Shown here piece by piece: positions 24,817 to 33,511 of a stretch of DNA of 64,000 bases. The stretch's first letter is position 1; each line of letters opens with the position of its first letter. Source of the DNA: Pseudomonas bohemica (GTDB lineage: Bacteria; Pseudomonadota; Gammaproteobacteria; Pseudomonadales; Pseudomonadaceae); assembly GCF_002934685.1 (NCBI RefSeq), contig NZ_NKHL01000113.1:62001-126000 (forward strand). Direction: 5' to 3'. The position numbers and the translations under genes were made by a program. Below the pieces are notes generated by a model. It ran no database searches. It had not been told where the DNA came from and was given only the letters and a program-made list of their open reading frames with translations.

Positions 24817-25800
24817 TCAGGCCGTCAGAGTGCTCAGGTTACGCACGATCGCCTGCTGCCCGAGGGCAATCTTGTAGGCGTTGTGGCGATAGGGTTTGGC
24901 GCCCTGTAGGGCGATGGCCGCGGCCTTTTCCATGTTCTGCGAGGTGAGGGTCGCGCCCTTGAGCGCGCGCTCGGCCTCCAGTGCGCGCCAGGGGCGGGTG
25001 CCGACACCACCCATGGCGATGCGGGCGTCGCGCACAGTGTCGCCATCCATCACCAGAATCACCGCGCTGGACGCCAGAGCGAACTGATAAGAGGCGCGGT
25101 CGCGCAGTTTCAAATAGCCCGATTTGCTGTTAGCGAGGGGCGCGTCCAGCACCACGTGGGTGATCAGCTCGTCATCCTGAAGGGCATGTTCTTTCCACGG
25201 TGTCGAGCCGGGCAGCAGGTGAAAGTCGAGGAAGTCGATGCTGCGTTTGCCTTTCGCTCCCTGAACTTCGACCCTGGCGCCAATCGCGGCCATGGCCACG
25301 CACATGTCCGAGGGATGCGTGGCGATGCATTGATCGCTGGTGCCGAGCACCGCATGCACGCTGCGATTGTGGCCGTCGATGGCCGCGCAGCCGGAACCGG
25401 GTTCGCGCTTGTTGCACGGCGAATAGCCGTCACGGAAATAGTTGCAGCGCACCCGCTGCATCACGTTACCGGCCGTCGTCGCCTTGTTGCGCAATTGCGT
25501 GGTGGCGCCGGACAGCAGCGCCTGAGACAGCACCGGGTAATGCGCGACGATGTAGTCGTGATAGGCGAGGGCGGTGTTGGTCACCAGCGCGCCGATTCGC
25601 ACGCTGCCATCCTTCTGCACTTCGATCTGCTTCAGGGACAGATGATTGACGTCGATGACCTGATCGGCCGGCATCACGTCGAGTTTCACCAGATCCAGCA
25701 GCGTGGTGCCGCCAGCGAGGAAAAACGCCGTCTGGCTTTTCGAATGGGCGTCGACGGCCTGTTCGACGCTGCCGGCGCGGACATAATCCAGGGCTCTCAT
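24817..25800 (-). CDS. paoB: Aldehyde oxidoreductase, FAD-binding subunit (PaoB/YagS-like)
   Basis: A 327-residue FAD subunit starting at M-R-A-L-D-Y-V-R-A, with F-L-A-G-G-T-T-L-L-D-L near residue 33 (FAD loop) and T-T-A-G-N-V-M-Q near 107. The segment that follows is Cys-rich (R-V-R-C-N-Y-F, then S-P-C-N-K and G-S-G-C, and a later D-Q-C). That is the extra [4Fe-4S] site reported for PaoB and absent from most family members. The ATG overlaps the paoA stop (TGATG), indicating translational coupling. Confidence 0.9.
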   Translation of the reverse strand: MRALDYVRAGSVEQAVDAHSKSQTAFFLAGGTTLLDLVKLDVMPADQVIDVNHLSLKQIEVQKDGSVRIGALVTNTALAYHDYIVAHYPVLSQALLSGATTQLRNKATTAGNVMQRVRCNYFRDGYSPCNKREPGSGCAAIDGHNRSVHAVLGTSDQCIATHPSDMCVAMAAIGARVEVQGAKGKRSIDFLDFHLLPGSTPWKEHALQDDELITHVVLDAPLANSKSGYLKLRDRASYQFALASSAVILVMDGDTVRDARIAMGGVGTRPWRALEAERALKGATLTSQNMEKAAAIALQGAKPYRHNAYKIALGQQAIVRNLSTLTA

Positions 25801-26462
25801 CAGGTCACCTCCTGCAGCTTGATTCTCGCGCTCTGTATCGCCGCAAGAATGTTCTTGTAGGCACCGCAGCGGCAGATGTTGCCGCTCATGGCTTCTCGCA
25901 CGCTGTGGTCGTCGCTGCCGATGTTCTTGTCCTGCAGCATGGCCACAGCGCTCATGATCTGGCCGCTGGTGCAGTAGCCGCACTGATAGGCGTCATGTTC
26001 CCAGAACGCTTCCTGCACCGGATGCAGCTTGCCGTTTTGCGCCAGACCTTCGACGGTGGTGATTTCGTCACCTTCGTGCATGGCGGCGAGCGAAAGACAG
26101 GAGTTGATCGCGGCGCCGTTAATGTGCACGGTGCACGCGCCGCACTGGCCGTGGTCGCAGCCTTTTTTGGTGCCGGTCAGTTGCAGGCGGTCGCGCAGCA
26201 CATCCAGCAGCGCGGCGTTGGCTGGAAGGTTCAGGGTGTGAGCCTGGCCGTTGACCTTGAGCGTCATTCGGCGCTCATCCTTCGCCGGTGCGTCGGTGTC
26301 GTCCGGCACCGCGGCCTGGGCTTCCAGGGCCTGGGCCCACATCGGCGCCGTGGCGGCGGCGAGGCCGGACACGCCGATGGATTTAAGAAAGTTTCGACGC
26401 GACGGCACGGTAAAGGCCGATAGGTCGCAGGCGGGTTCTTTGTTATCAGGCTGATCGGTCAT
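25800..26462 (-). CDS. paoA: Aldehyde oxidoreductase, 2Fe-2S subunit with Tat signal (PaoA/YagT-like)
   Basis: The 220-residue protein starts at ATG 26462. A twin-arginine signal S-R-R-N-F-L-K-S-I-G lies near residue 22, followed by an Ala-rich hydrophobic stretch, so the whole complex is probably exported to the periplasm. Two [2Fe-2S] sites follow: plant-type C-D-H-G-Q-C-G-A-C near residue 105 and the alpha-helical C-G-Y-C-T-S-G-Q with a later C-R-C-G-A-Y. It relays electrons from the molybdenum site. A perfect inverted repeat lies 96-122 bases upstream. Confidence 0.92.
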   Translation of the reverse strand: MTDQPDNKEPACDLSAFTVPSRRNFLKSIGVSGLAAATAPMWAQALEAQAAVPDDTDAPAKDERRMTLKVNGQAHTLNLPANAALLDVLRDRLQLTGTKKGCDHGQCGACTVHINGAAINSCLSLAAMHEGDEITTVEGLAQNGKLHPVQEAFWEHDAYQCGYCTSGQIMSAVAMLQDKNIGSDDHSVREAMSGNICRCGAYKNILAAIQSARIKLQEVT

Positions 26463-26557
26463 GGACAGGTTCCTCGTCAGCATTGAGTCATGGCCGGCCC
26501 CGACGGTGGGCGGCGCGCGGGCCTGTATGGCAGTGCGAACATCAAGCGGTCTACGAT

Positions 26558-26584
26558 AACCAATGTGCTGGCTGCGCATTGGTT
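26558..26584. promoter_or_regulatory. Perfect inverted repeat upstream of paoABC, candidate operator
   Basis: AACCAATG (26558-26565) and CATTGGTT (26577-26584) are exact inverses, 11 bases apart. They lie about 96-122 bases before the paoA start, a usual position for an activator or repressor dimer. No regulator gene is adjacent, so the binding protein is unknown. Confidence 0.55.
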
Positions 26585-26632
26585 TGAATAACTGCATACA
26601 CTTTTGAGCATTTCTCTCTAATCCATGACGCA

Positions 26633-26783
26633 CTCATGGCTCATGGCTCATGGCGCTGGCATCTCGCTGGATTCGGGAAGTGCAGGGGCTGCAAAAGAGG
26701 CACCGCAGTGGCCCAAGGATTGAGACCTGTCGCCATGCAGTTGGTTGCGGATTTTTACGGGGCAGGAGGGCAGGAGGGCAGGA
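26633..26783. repeat. Two short tandem repeats between paoA and the alcohol dehydrogenase gene
   Basis: CTCATGG occurs three times in a row at 26633-26653, and GGGCAGGA three times in a row at 26760-26783. Both lie in the 377-base gap 26463-26839, which otherwise holds only the paoA promoter region and the tail after the dehydrogenase gene. Such runs are prone to slippage, but no reading frame depends on them. Confidence 0.7.
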
Positions 26784-26839
26784 GGCGCAGAAAAGCCCGG
26801 CCTAGCGGCGTGGTGTCCGCTCGACCGGTTGTTTGGGCA

Positions 26840-27904
26840 TCAGGCCGCCGAGGCTTGTTCCTTGAGCGTCGCCATGTCGATGACGAAGCGGTACTTCACG
26901 TCGCCCTTGACCATGCGCTCGTACGCTTCGTTGATGTCCTTCATGTGGATCATCTCGATGTCGGAGACGATGCCGTGCTTGGCGCAGAAATCCAGCATCT
27001 CCTGGGTTTCCTTGATCCCGCCGATCAGCGAACCCGCCAGGCTGCGGCGTTTGAAGATCAGGTTGAACACCGATGGCGATGGATGCGGGCTGTCCGGGGC
27101 GCCGACCAGGGTCATGGTGCCGTCACGTTTGAGCAGGTTGAGGAAGGCGTCCAGGTCGTGTGGCGCGGCCACGGTGTTGAGGATGAAGTCCAGCGAATTG
27201 GCCTGCCTGGCCATTTCATCGGCGTTCCTGGAGACCACGACTTCGTTCGCACCCAGACGCAAGCCATCTTCGCGCTTGTTTGGCGAGGTAGTGAACAGCA
27301 CCACATGAGCACCCATTGCGTGGGCAATCTTCACCGCCATGTGGCCCAGACCGCCGAGGCCGACCACGCCGACTTTCTTGCCAGGGCCGACTTTCCAGTG
27401 GTGCAGCGGCGAGTAGGTGGTGATCCCCGCGCAAAGCAGCGGAGCGACCGCCGCGAGGTTGTCGTTGTGGGAGATTTTCAGCACAAATTTTTCTTTCACC
27501 ACGATCTTGTCGGAATAGCCGCCGTAGGTGTTTTCCCCACCGAAGACCGGGCCGTTGTAGGTGCCGGTAAAACCGTTTTCGCAGTATTGCTCGTCGCCTT
27601 CAGCGCAGGAGGCGCAGTGTTGACAGCTGTCGACCATGCAGCCGACGCCCGCCAGATCGCCGACCTTGAAGTTCTTGACGTTGGCGCCGACGGCCGTGAC
27701 CTTGCCGACGATTTCATGGCCCGGCACCGATGGGTACAGGGTGTTGTTCCACTCGTTACGCGCGGTGTGCAGGTCCGAGTGGCAAACGCCGCAGAACAGA
27801 ATATCGATCTGCACATCGTCGGCACCCGGGTCGCGGCGTTCGATCTGAAACGGCGCCAGTTTGTCCGTAGACTTTTGCGCAGCATAGCTGTAGGTCTTGA
27901 TCAT
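26840..27904 (-). CDS. yahK: Zinc-dependent NADP alcohol/aldehyde dehydrogenase (YahK-like)
   Basis: A 354-residue medium-chain dehydrogenase starting M-I-K-T-Y-S-Y-A-A. The catalytic zinc site is seen in C-G-V-C-H-S-D-L-H and P-G-H-E-I-V-G. The structural zinc cysteines are in C-M-V-D-S-C-Q-H-C-A-S-C-A-E-G-D-E-Q-Y-C, and the nucleotide loop is G-L-G-G-L-G-H-M-A-V-K. YahK-type enzymes reduce a broad range of aldehydes to alcohols with NADPH. Lying beside PaoABC, it suggests a local aldehyde-handling group, though the two are not clearly one operon. Confidence 0.9.
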   Translation of the reverse strand: MIKTYSYAAQKSTDKLAPFQIERRDPGADDVQIDILFCGVCHSDLHTARNEWNNTLYPSVPGHEIVGKVTAVGANVKNFKVGDLAGVGCMVDSCQHCASCAEGDEQYCENGFTGTYNGPVFGGENTYGGYSDKIVVKEKFVLKISHNDNLAAVAPLLCAGITTYSPLHHWKVGPGKKVGVVGLGGLGHMAVKIAHAMGAHVVLFTTSPNKREDGLRLGANEVVVSRNADEMARQANSLDFILNTVAAPHDLDAFLNLLKRDGTMTLVGAPDSPHPSPSVFNLIFKRRSLAGSLIGGIKETQEMLDFCAKHGIVSDIEMIHMKDINEAYERMVKGDVKYRFVIDMATLKEQASAA

Positions 27905-28210
27905 TTTGCGATCATCTCCAGTGGGCAAAGGTTATCGGTAACAGCATTCAGAGACAGGCCAGAGCAGACAAAGGCCAATGATTGACCGACGATTGATCGA
28001 GGTCGCTCAATGTACCCAGCGTGCGCCGGCAATCTTTCATTTCAACGCCAGTCTGCCGATATAGAGCCCAGACTTCTGAAAGCGTCACGTGAAATGTCGT
28101 GAAATTCCGTTTTTCCGTCGTTTATAGACAGCAAAAACGAATATGGCGCTTGCAACCATCTGTCAGACCCCATGAAGATAGCTCAGTCCCACGCTGGCAA
28201 TGGAGCGCCT
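27905..28210. other. 306-base divergent intergenic region
   Basis: This separates the alcohol dehydrogenase (minus) from the GGDEF-EAL gene (plus) and should contain both promoters. Only loosely repeated GATTGA/GATTGATC words (about 27978-28000) were noticed. No gene is seen. Confidence 0.5.
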
Positions 28211-31099
28211 ATGAATTCTCATGTCTCGAACCCCACTCAGAGCGCGCCAGGGGCCGAGGAGCAGGCGTCACTTCAGACGCATGACCAATCGGTGAATGCG
28301 TCATCGATGACCGACGAGAACTCCCTGGAAGCCTTGCTCAAGGCGGCGGCCTTTGCGGCCCCCGGCCTGAGCTGGGCGGCCTACCGCGCCAACCGGCACA
28401 TGCACCTGCTGGGCCAGGGCGATGCGGCCACGGAGTGGCCCCGACACATTCCCCGGGAAGGCTTCGATGGGTTCTGTCGCGATCATGGCTTGCAGCGCTG
28501 GGTCACCGGCCAGGGCGAGGCTCCGCTGGGCTGGTTGCTGACCCCGGAGCGTGAATCGGGCAACCCGTTTCTGGTGGCATTGGCCGGTAGACTGGGCTTG
28601 CGCCTGCAGAGCGATGCCCTGGCCCGCGCCCAGGCCACGCAACGGGTGCTGTACGAAATCACCTATCTGGCCAGTTCGACCCGTGATCGTTCGGCGTTCC
28701 TGCAGGGCGTGCATCAGCAGCTGTCGACGCTGATCGATGCGGAAAACTTCTATCTGGCGCTGTATGAGCGTCAGACCGGCCGGATCACCTACCCCTATTA
28801 CATCGACATCACCGACGTCGACGCCCTGGAAGCCGAGACCCACGAGTTTCTCGACCCGCAGCGGCTGTCGATGACCGGTTACGTGCTGACCACTGAGCAA
28901 CCGCTGTTCGTCGACGCCGCCGCCATCGAACGCGCCCGGGCCGCCGAGCGCTTTTATTGCCTGGGTCATCGTCCAGAGTTCTGGATGGGGGCACCGCTGA
29001 AGAACGCTTCGGACGACGTGTTCGGCATGCTCGCGATGCAGGTCTATGACGTGTCGCGGGTGTACAGCGTCGAGGACCAGGAGCTGTTCCTGGTGGTGGC
29101 GCGCCACGTGGCCATGGCGCTGGATCGCATCCTGCACCGCGCTCATCTGGAAGAAACCGTGGCCCGCCGGACCCTGGAACTGTCGCGGCTCAACGATGCG
29201 CTGCGCAGCGAGGTTGCCGACCGCGAGCGCGCCGAGCACCTGCAGAGCGCGCTGTTTCAGATCGCCGAGCTGTCAAGCCAGCCGGGGGACATGACCGACC
29301 TGTTCAAGAGCCTGCACGGCATCGTCGGCGAGCTGTTGTTCGCGCTGAACTTCTACATCGCCCTGTTCGATGACGCGACCACCGAGGTGACCTTCCCGTA
29401 CTACGTCGACGAACGCCTGACCCGCCGCCCGGATCCGCGCCGTGGCGAGCGCGGATTCACCGAATATGTCATCCGCCAGCGCCGCCCGTGCCTGATCGAC
29501 AGCGCTGAGGCCCGCCGCCTGGAAAGCATTGGCGAGATCACCATCCAGAACGACATCAACCGTTCCTGTTCCTGGCTGGGCATCCCGCTGTTCGACGGCG
29601 ACGTGGTGCGCGGCGTACTGGCGGTTCAGAGCTATTCGCCCCACGTCAGCTACTCGTTGCGTGACCAGGACCTGCTGACCTTCGTCTCGCGGCACATCGA
29701 TACGGCGCTGTCTCGGCGCAGCGCTGCCGAGGCGATTCATACCGCCAACCTGCGTCTTGAAGCCCGGGTGCAGGACCGCACCCGCGAACTGGATTACGCC
29801 AACGCCAAGCTGCAGCACGAGAACGCCCACGATTCGCTGACCGGCCTGCCCAATCGCAGCCATCTGCAACAACGCCTGCAGGTGGCCTGGGAGGATTTCT
29901 GCCACAACGGTCAGGAACTGGTGGTGATGTTCATCGACCTGGACCGGTTCAAGATGGTCAATGACAGCCTGGGCCATCAGTCGGGCGACTTGCTGCTGAT
30001 CCAGGCTGCGGACCGTTTGCGCAACTGCATGCGCGACAGCGATCTGCTGGCACGTCTGGGAGGGGACGAGTTTGCGGTCCTGGCCTATGCGGCACCGCCG
30101 GACATCACGGTGGCCATCGCCGAGCGCATTCTGTTGGCGTTCGACGTGCCGTTCTATATCGACGGTCATGCGGTGTTTTCCTCGTGCAGCATCGGCGTAG
30201 TGGGCGCCGATCTGCAGTTTCACAAGGAGCCTGCGGACCTGCTGCGCGATGCCGACACCGCGATGTACCGGGTCAAGAACGCCGGACGCGACAGCTATGC
30301 AGTGTTCAACCAGGAACTGCGCCGCGAGGTTTCCGACCAGATGGAGCAGGAGAGCGCGCTGCGTAACGCCCTCAAACGCACCGATGAATTGCTGCCGTAT
30401 TTCCAGCCCATCATCGACGTCGTCAGCGGCAGGATTCTGGCCCTGGAAGCGCTCATTCGCTGGCGTCAGGCCGACGGTCGGGTGATTGCGCCCGGCCACT
30501 TCCTGCCCGCGCTGGAGGGGCTGCGTCTGATCGGCAGGCTTGACTTCTACATGCTCCAGCAGGTGGTGGCGATGCTGGCCCAACCAAGCCACGCACACTG
30601 GCCGACGGTGCACGTGAATTGTTCCAGCTACAGCATCAGCCGGCCGGAGTTCGCCAGTGAAGTGCTGAGCCTGCTCGCCCAGCATGGTGTGGCGCCGTCG
30701 CGCATCTGTCTGGAGCTGACCGAGGGCGCGCTGGTGGCCGAGCCGGAGCTGGCGCGTCAGGCGATGAAACATCTGGCCGACAACGGCGTGTCGACCGTGC
30801 TCGATGATTTTGGCGCGGGTTTCTCGTCCCTCAGTTACGTGCATCAGTACCATTTCAGCGGCCTGAAGATCGACAAGTCCTTCACCTTGGAACTGACCAC
30901 CAGTTCGCGCAGCCGCGCCATCGTCCGGGCGATCGTGCGCATGGCCGAGTCGTTGGGATTGACGGTGGTGGCCGAGGGGGTAGAAGACGCTGAAACCTTG
31001 CAATTGCTCAGGGAGATGGGCGCGGGACAGGCGCAGGGTTATTACTTCTCCATGCCGGTGCCGCAGGACAAGCTGGATTTGAGTGGGTTAGGTCTATGA
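28211..31099 (+). CDS. Cyclic-di-GMP enzyme with two GAF domains, GGDEF and EAL
   Basis: The protein is 962 residues from ATG 28211, chosen because GGAGCG lies upstream; an ATG at 28172 has no such site. Two GAF-like sensor domains (about 135-290 and 350-500) are separated and followed by coiled helices. GGDEF at 617-621 is intact within R-L-G-G-D-E-F. The EAL domain has L-E-A-L-I-R-W (EAL at 746-748), D-D-F-G-A-G-F-S-S-L, K-I-D-K-S-F and V-V-A-E-G-V-E-D, so phosphodiesterase residues are kept. It has no membrane helix and is probably a cytosolic sensor that adjusts c-di-GMP. Which activity dominates cannot be told from sequence. Confidence 0.93.
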   Translation: MNSHVSNPTQSAPGAEEQASLQTHDQSVNASSMTDENSLEALLKAAAFAAPGLSWAAYRANRHMHLLGQGDAATEWPRHIPREGFDGFCRDHGLQRWVTGQGEAPLGWLLTPERESGNPFLVALAGRLGLRLQSDALARAQATQRVLYEITYLASSTRDRSAFLQGVHQQLSTLIDAENFYLALYERQTGRITYPYYIDITDVDALEAETHEFLDPQRLSMTGYVLTTEQPLFVDAAAIERARAAERFYCLGHRPEFWMGAPLKNASDDVFGMLAMQVYDVSRVYSVEDQELFLVVARHVAMALDRILHRAHLEETVARRTLELSRLNDALRSEVADRERAEHLQSALFQIAELSSQPGDMTDLFKSLHGIVGELLFALNFYIALFDDATTEVTFPYYVDERLTRRPDPRRGERGFTEYVIRQRRPCLIDSAEARRLESIGEITIQNDINRSCSWLGIPLFDGDVVRGVLAVQSYSPHVSYSLRDQDLLTFVSRHIDTALSRRSAAEAIHTANLRLEARVQDRTRELDYANAKLQHENAHDSLTGLPNRSHLQQRLQVAWEDFCHNGQELVVMFIDLDRFKMVNDSLGHQSGDLLLIQAADRLRNCMRDSDLLARLGGDEFAVLAYAAPPDITVAIAERILLAFDVPFYIDGHAVFSSCSIGVVGADLQFHKEPADLLRDADTAMYRVKNAGRDSYAVFNQELRREVSDQMEQESALRNALKRTDELLPYFQPIIDVVSGRILALEALIRWRQADGRVIAPGHFLPALEGLRLIGRLDFYMLQQVVAMLAQPSHAHWPTVHVNCSSYSISRPEFASEVLSLLAQHGVAPSRICLELTEGALVAEPELARQAMKHLADNGVSTVLDDFGAGFSSLSYVHQYHFSGLKIDKSFTLELTTSSRSRAIVRAIVRMAESLGLTVVAEGVEDAETLQLLREMGAGQAQGYYFSMPVPQDKLDLSGLGL

Positions 31100-31162
31100 G
31101 GACATAGAGGGCCATGCACGGCACCCTACCCAGTGTGGGATCCCCTTGCTAGACTCGCGCTC

Positions 31163-31522
31163 ATGCCCGACACCAATCCCAAAACCCAAGTCCCCGTCCC
31201 GACCTACGCCTTTTGCCCGGTAATTACCGCGCTCGAGGTGATCGGCGAGCGTTGGGTGATCCTTATCCTGCGCGATTTGCTACGTAACCCGAGCCGGCGC
31301 TTCCAGGATCTGCAGGACTCGCTCAAGGGCTGTGCGCCCAGCACCCTGTCAACCCGGCTCAAGGCGCTGGAAGCCAATGGTCTGATCGAGCGTCGCCTGT
31401 ATGAGCAACATCCGCCGCGTCTGGAATACCTGCTGACCGCCAAGGGTCGTGAAGTCAGCCCGGTGGTTGCATCGTTGCGCGACTGGGGCTTACGTCTGCA
31501 GGAGCAGGACCCGCCCGGTTGA
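31163..31522 (+). CDS. HxlR-family transcriptional regulator
   Basis: The 119-residue winged-helix protein starts at ATG 31163. F-C-P-V-I-T-A-L-E-V-I-G-E-R-W carries the near-N-terminal Cys typical of HxlR proteins. I-L-R-D-L and F-x-D-L-x-x-S-L-x-G-C-A-P-S-T-L-S-x-R-L-K-x-L form the DNA-binding helices. Many HxlR members sense redox state or electrophiles through that Cys. There is no ribosome-binding site, but an extended -10 (TGCTAGACT) ends about seven bases before the ATG, which suggests a leaderless mRNA. A GTG at 31133 is a weaker alternative start. Confidence 0.87.
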   Translation: MPDTNPKTQVPVPTYAFCPVITALEVIGERWVILILRDLLRNPSRRFQDLQDSLKGCAPSTLSTRLKALEANGLIERRLYEQHPPRLEYLLTAKGREVSPVVASLRDWGLRLQEQDPPG

Positions 31523-31718
31523 CCCGGCAATGCGGCGAGGGCCTGCCGCTCTCGGCAGCCACTTTCGGCAAACCCACGCCGAGATTGCCGCTCGCGTCTC
31601 TCTGCGAAACCTTCCTGACCCCTTGTAGGCTGGGCCTTGCAGCGCATGTAGCAGGATGTGGCACCGGTTTTGCTGTTATCTGCGATGCATCGATAACCTG
31701 ATGATAAGGAGGTGACAG

Positions 31719-32330
31719 ATGATCATTGGTAACAGTGCCATCCAGCAGTTCGTGTCCAAGGTGGTGGCTCACACGCAATACGACACCGCCGACAACGATG
31801 CGTACACCAGCGCGATGGCCGGTGCCTCTGCGCCAGTTGCGACGATCGTCGACAATGGCGACAGCTCGACCCAAAGCAATGCCGAACAGGGCTACGACGA
31901 GTCTTTCGCCAAAATGATGGTGAACCTCAAGGCCGCCCTGGCCAACGTCACCGCATCGGTATCGGATGACGACAAGGCTGCCGCGGCGGCGGCGTTCTCG
32001 TCCAGCAACGACAAACAGATTGCAGCGTCGGACAGCGTGAGCAATACCGTCGATAAGGAAATCGCTGCGGTGGACGGTAGCGACACCAGCTCCTCAGCGG
32101 CTTCATCGGCCAAAGAGCAGTTTCTGGCCTACATGAACCAGAGCGATGCCGAAAAAGTGCGTCAGCAACTGACCGGCGTGAATAAGGAAGAGTACGACAG
32201 CATGACGCCGGAGCAGCAGGCGGCGGTGGACAAGAAAGTCAGCGAACTGCAGAAACAGAAGCAAGAGCAGCAAATCACCGAGCAAGAGGTCAAGACCAGG
32301 ATCGCCATGGCGAAGGCGGAGATGGCCTGA
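31719..32330 (+). CDS. Unknown Ala/Ser/Asp-rich acidic protein
   Basis: The 203-residue protein has a very strong ribosome-binding site (AAGGAGGTGA) before ATG 31719, so it is almost certainly translated. It has no Cys, no signal peptide and no membrane helix. The middle (about 70-135) is low-complexity Ala/Ser/Asp. The last 60 residues are helical and charged, with Y-D-S-M-T-P-E-Q-Q-A-A-V-D-K-K and Q-K-Q-K-Q-E-Q-Q-I runs. I do not recognise the family. Composition recalls exported or stress-related proteins, but no function is assigned. A terminator follows. Confidence 0.8.
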   Translation: MIIGNSAIQQFVSKVVAHTQYDTADNDAYTSAMAGASAPVATIVDNGDSSTQSNAEQGYDESFAKMMVNLKAALANVTASVSDDDKAAAAAAFSSSNDKQIAASDSVSNTVDKEIAAVDGSDTSSSAASSAKEQFLAYMNQSDAEKVRQQLTGVNKEEYDSMTPEQQAAVDKKVSELQKQKQEQQITEQEVKTRIAMAKAEMA

Positions 32331-32364
32331 TGCATCGGTGGGACGGGTTGTGCGGGTAATGGAT

Positions 32365-32402
32365 AAAAGGGGCAGCGGTTTTGACCGGTTGCCCCTTTTT
32401 TT
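32365..32402 (+). terminator. Intrinsic terminator between the unknown gene and mtlZ
   Basis: The stem AAAAGGGGC...CGG/CCG...GCCCC is followed by a T7 run. On the minus strand it ends CCCCTTTTATCC, so it may also end the mtl transcript weakly. Confidence 0.85.
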
Positions 32403-32544
32403 AAAGTCGACTAGGTGTTGGCGTTCACGCGCGCCCCGGTTTTTCCAACGCAGCATCAGCCAAAAACGACGACCGACTCTTCATGTTGTGGTCGCGCACA
32501 TACCGATCGATGCGCCGTATGGCTGCCAGGCACGATGAGCGTCC

Positions 32545-33480
32545 TTACCTCACCTCGTCCCGATAGGGCAGATCCGGCCCCTCCCGGGTGCAGGTAACGG
32601 CTGCCGCGGCCACGGCGAAGTTGAGCATGTCGGTCAGGATTTCGCGGCTGAGTGTCGGCAAACCGGCCGGGGCGTCGAGTTCGCGTTCGGTGAGGAAGGT
32701 GATCAGCGCGGCCTGGAAGGTATCGCCAGCGCCCACGGTGTCGGCGGTTTTGACTTCGCGCGAAGGCACCGACCATTGGCCCAGTTCGCGGCTGAAGACG
32801 GTGGCGCCCTGGCGACCGCGGGTCATGATCACCAGTTGGCAATTGTGCTGCAGCCAGCCCTTGGCCACGGTATCGGCGTCGATGTCGGGGTACAGCAGGT
32901 GCAGGTCTTCGTCGCTGACCTTGATGATGTGCGCGTGCTCGGCGAATTTCGCCACCTGGCCGCGCCACAGTTCGAGACTCGGTGCCGGGTTCAGGCGCAC
33001 GTTGGGGTCGAAGGTGATCAGGCGTTTGCCGCTTTCTCGTTGCACCAGCGCCAGCAGCGCGTCGGCCACCGGCTGCACAACGAGGGAAAACGAACCGACA
33101 TGCAGGCCGCGAACGCTGGCGTCGAGCGTCGGCAGTCGCGCTACCGTCAGCAACCGATCAGCACAGCCTTCGCCGCGAAAGCTGTATTGCGGCGAGCCAT
33201 CGGCGCCAACCGCGACCATCGACAGGGTAGTGGGGGCGTCGAAATGGATCAGGAAGTCGTTACGCACGCCTTCTTCTTCGAGCACCGTTGCCAGGCGTCT
33301 GCCGAGATAATCGGTGGAAATCCCGGCGAAAAAGCCTGTATCCACACCCAGGCGACGCAGGCCGACGGCAACGTTGAACGGCGAACCGCCAGCGATGGCC
33401 TGATAACCTACTTTATTGTGTTGTCCACTGTCCGGCTGACTGAAAAAGTCGAACAGTGCTTCGCCACAGACCAGATACAT
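32545..33480 (-). CDS. mtlZ: Fructokinase MtlZ (PfkB family)
   Basis: A 311-residue PfkB carbohydrate kinase with M-Y-L-V-C-G-E-A-L-F-D at the start, G-G-S-P-F-N-V-A-V-G-L near residue 33 (PfkB signature 1) and D-T-V-G-A-G-D-T-F-Q-A-A near 248 (signature 2 with the catalytic Asp). It phosphorylates the fructose made from mannitol by MtlD. It is the last gene of the mannitol operon, 31 bases after mtlY. Confidence 0.93.
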   Translation of the reverse strand: MYLVCGEALFDFFSQPDSGQHNKVGYQAIAGGSPFNVAVGLRRLGVDTGFFAGISTDYLGRRLATVLEEEGVRNDFLIHFDAPTTLSMVAVGADGSPQYSFRGEGCADRLLTVARLPTLDASVRGLHVGSFSLVVQPVADALLALVQRESGKRLITFDPNVRLNPAPSLELWRGQVAKFAEHAHIIKVSDEDLHLLYPDIDADTVAKGWLQHNCQLVIMTRGRQGATVFSRELGQWSVPSREVKTADTVGAGDTFQAALITFLTERELDAPAGLPTLSREILTDMLNFAVAAAAVTCTREGPDLPYRDEVR

Positions 33481-33511
33481 AGGTGCTCCGTTAAGGGCCG
33501 ACGGTCTTGCG

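Noticed and set aside
26633..26783. Tandem repeats as a CRISPR or phase-variation tract
   Set aside because: Units are only 7 and 8 bases, three copies each, without spacers and outside any reading frame.
29273..31003. 576-codon open frame antisense to the GGDEF-EAL gene
   Set aside because: The opposite strand carries intact GGDEF and EAL motifs; this is a codon-bias shadow.
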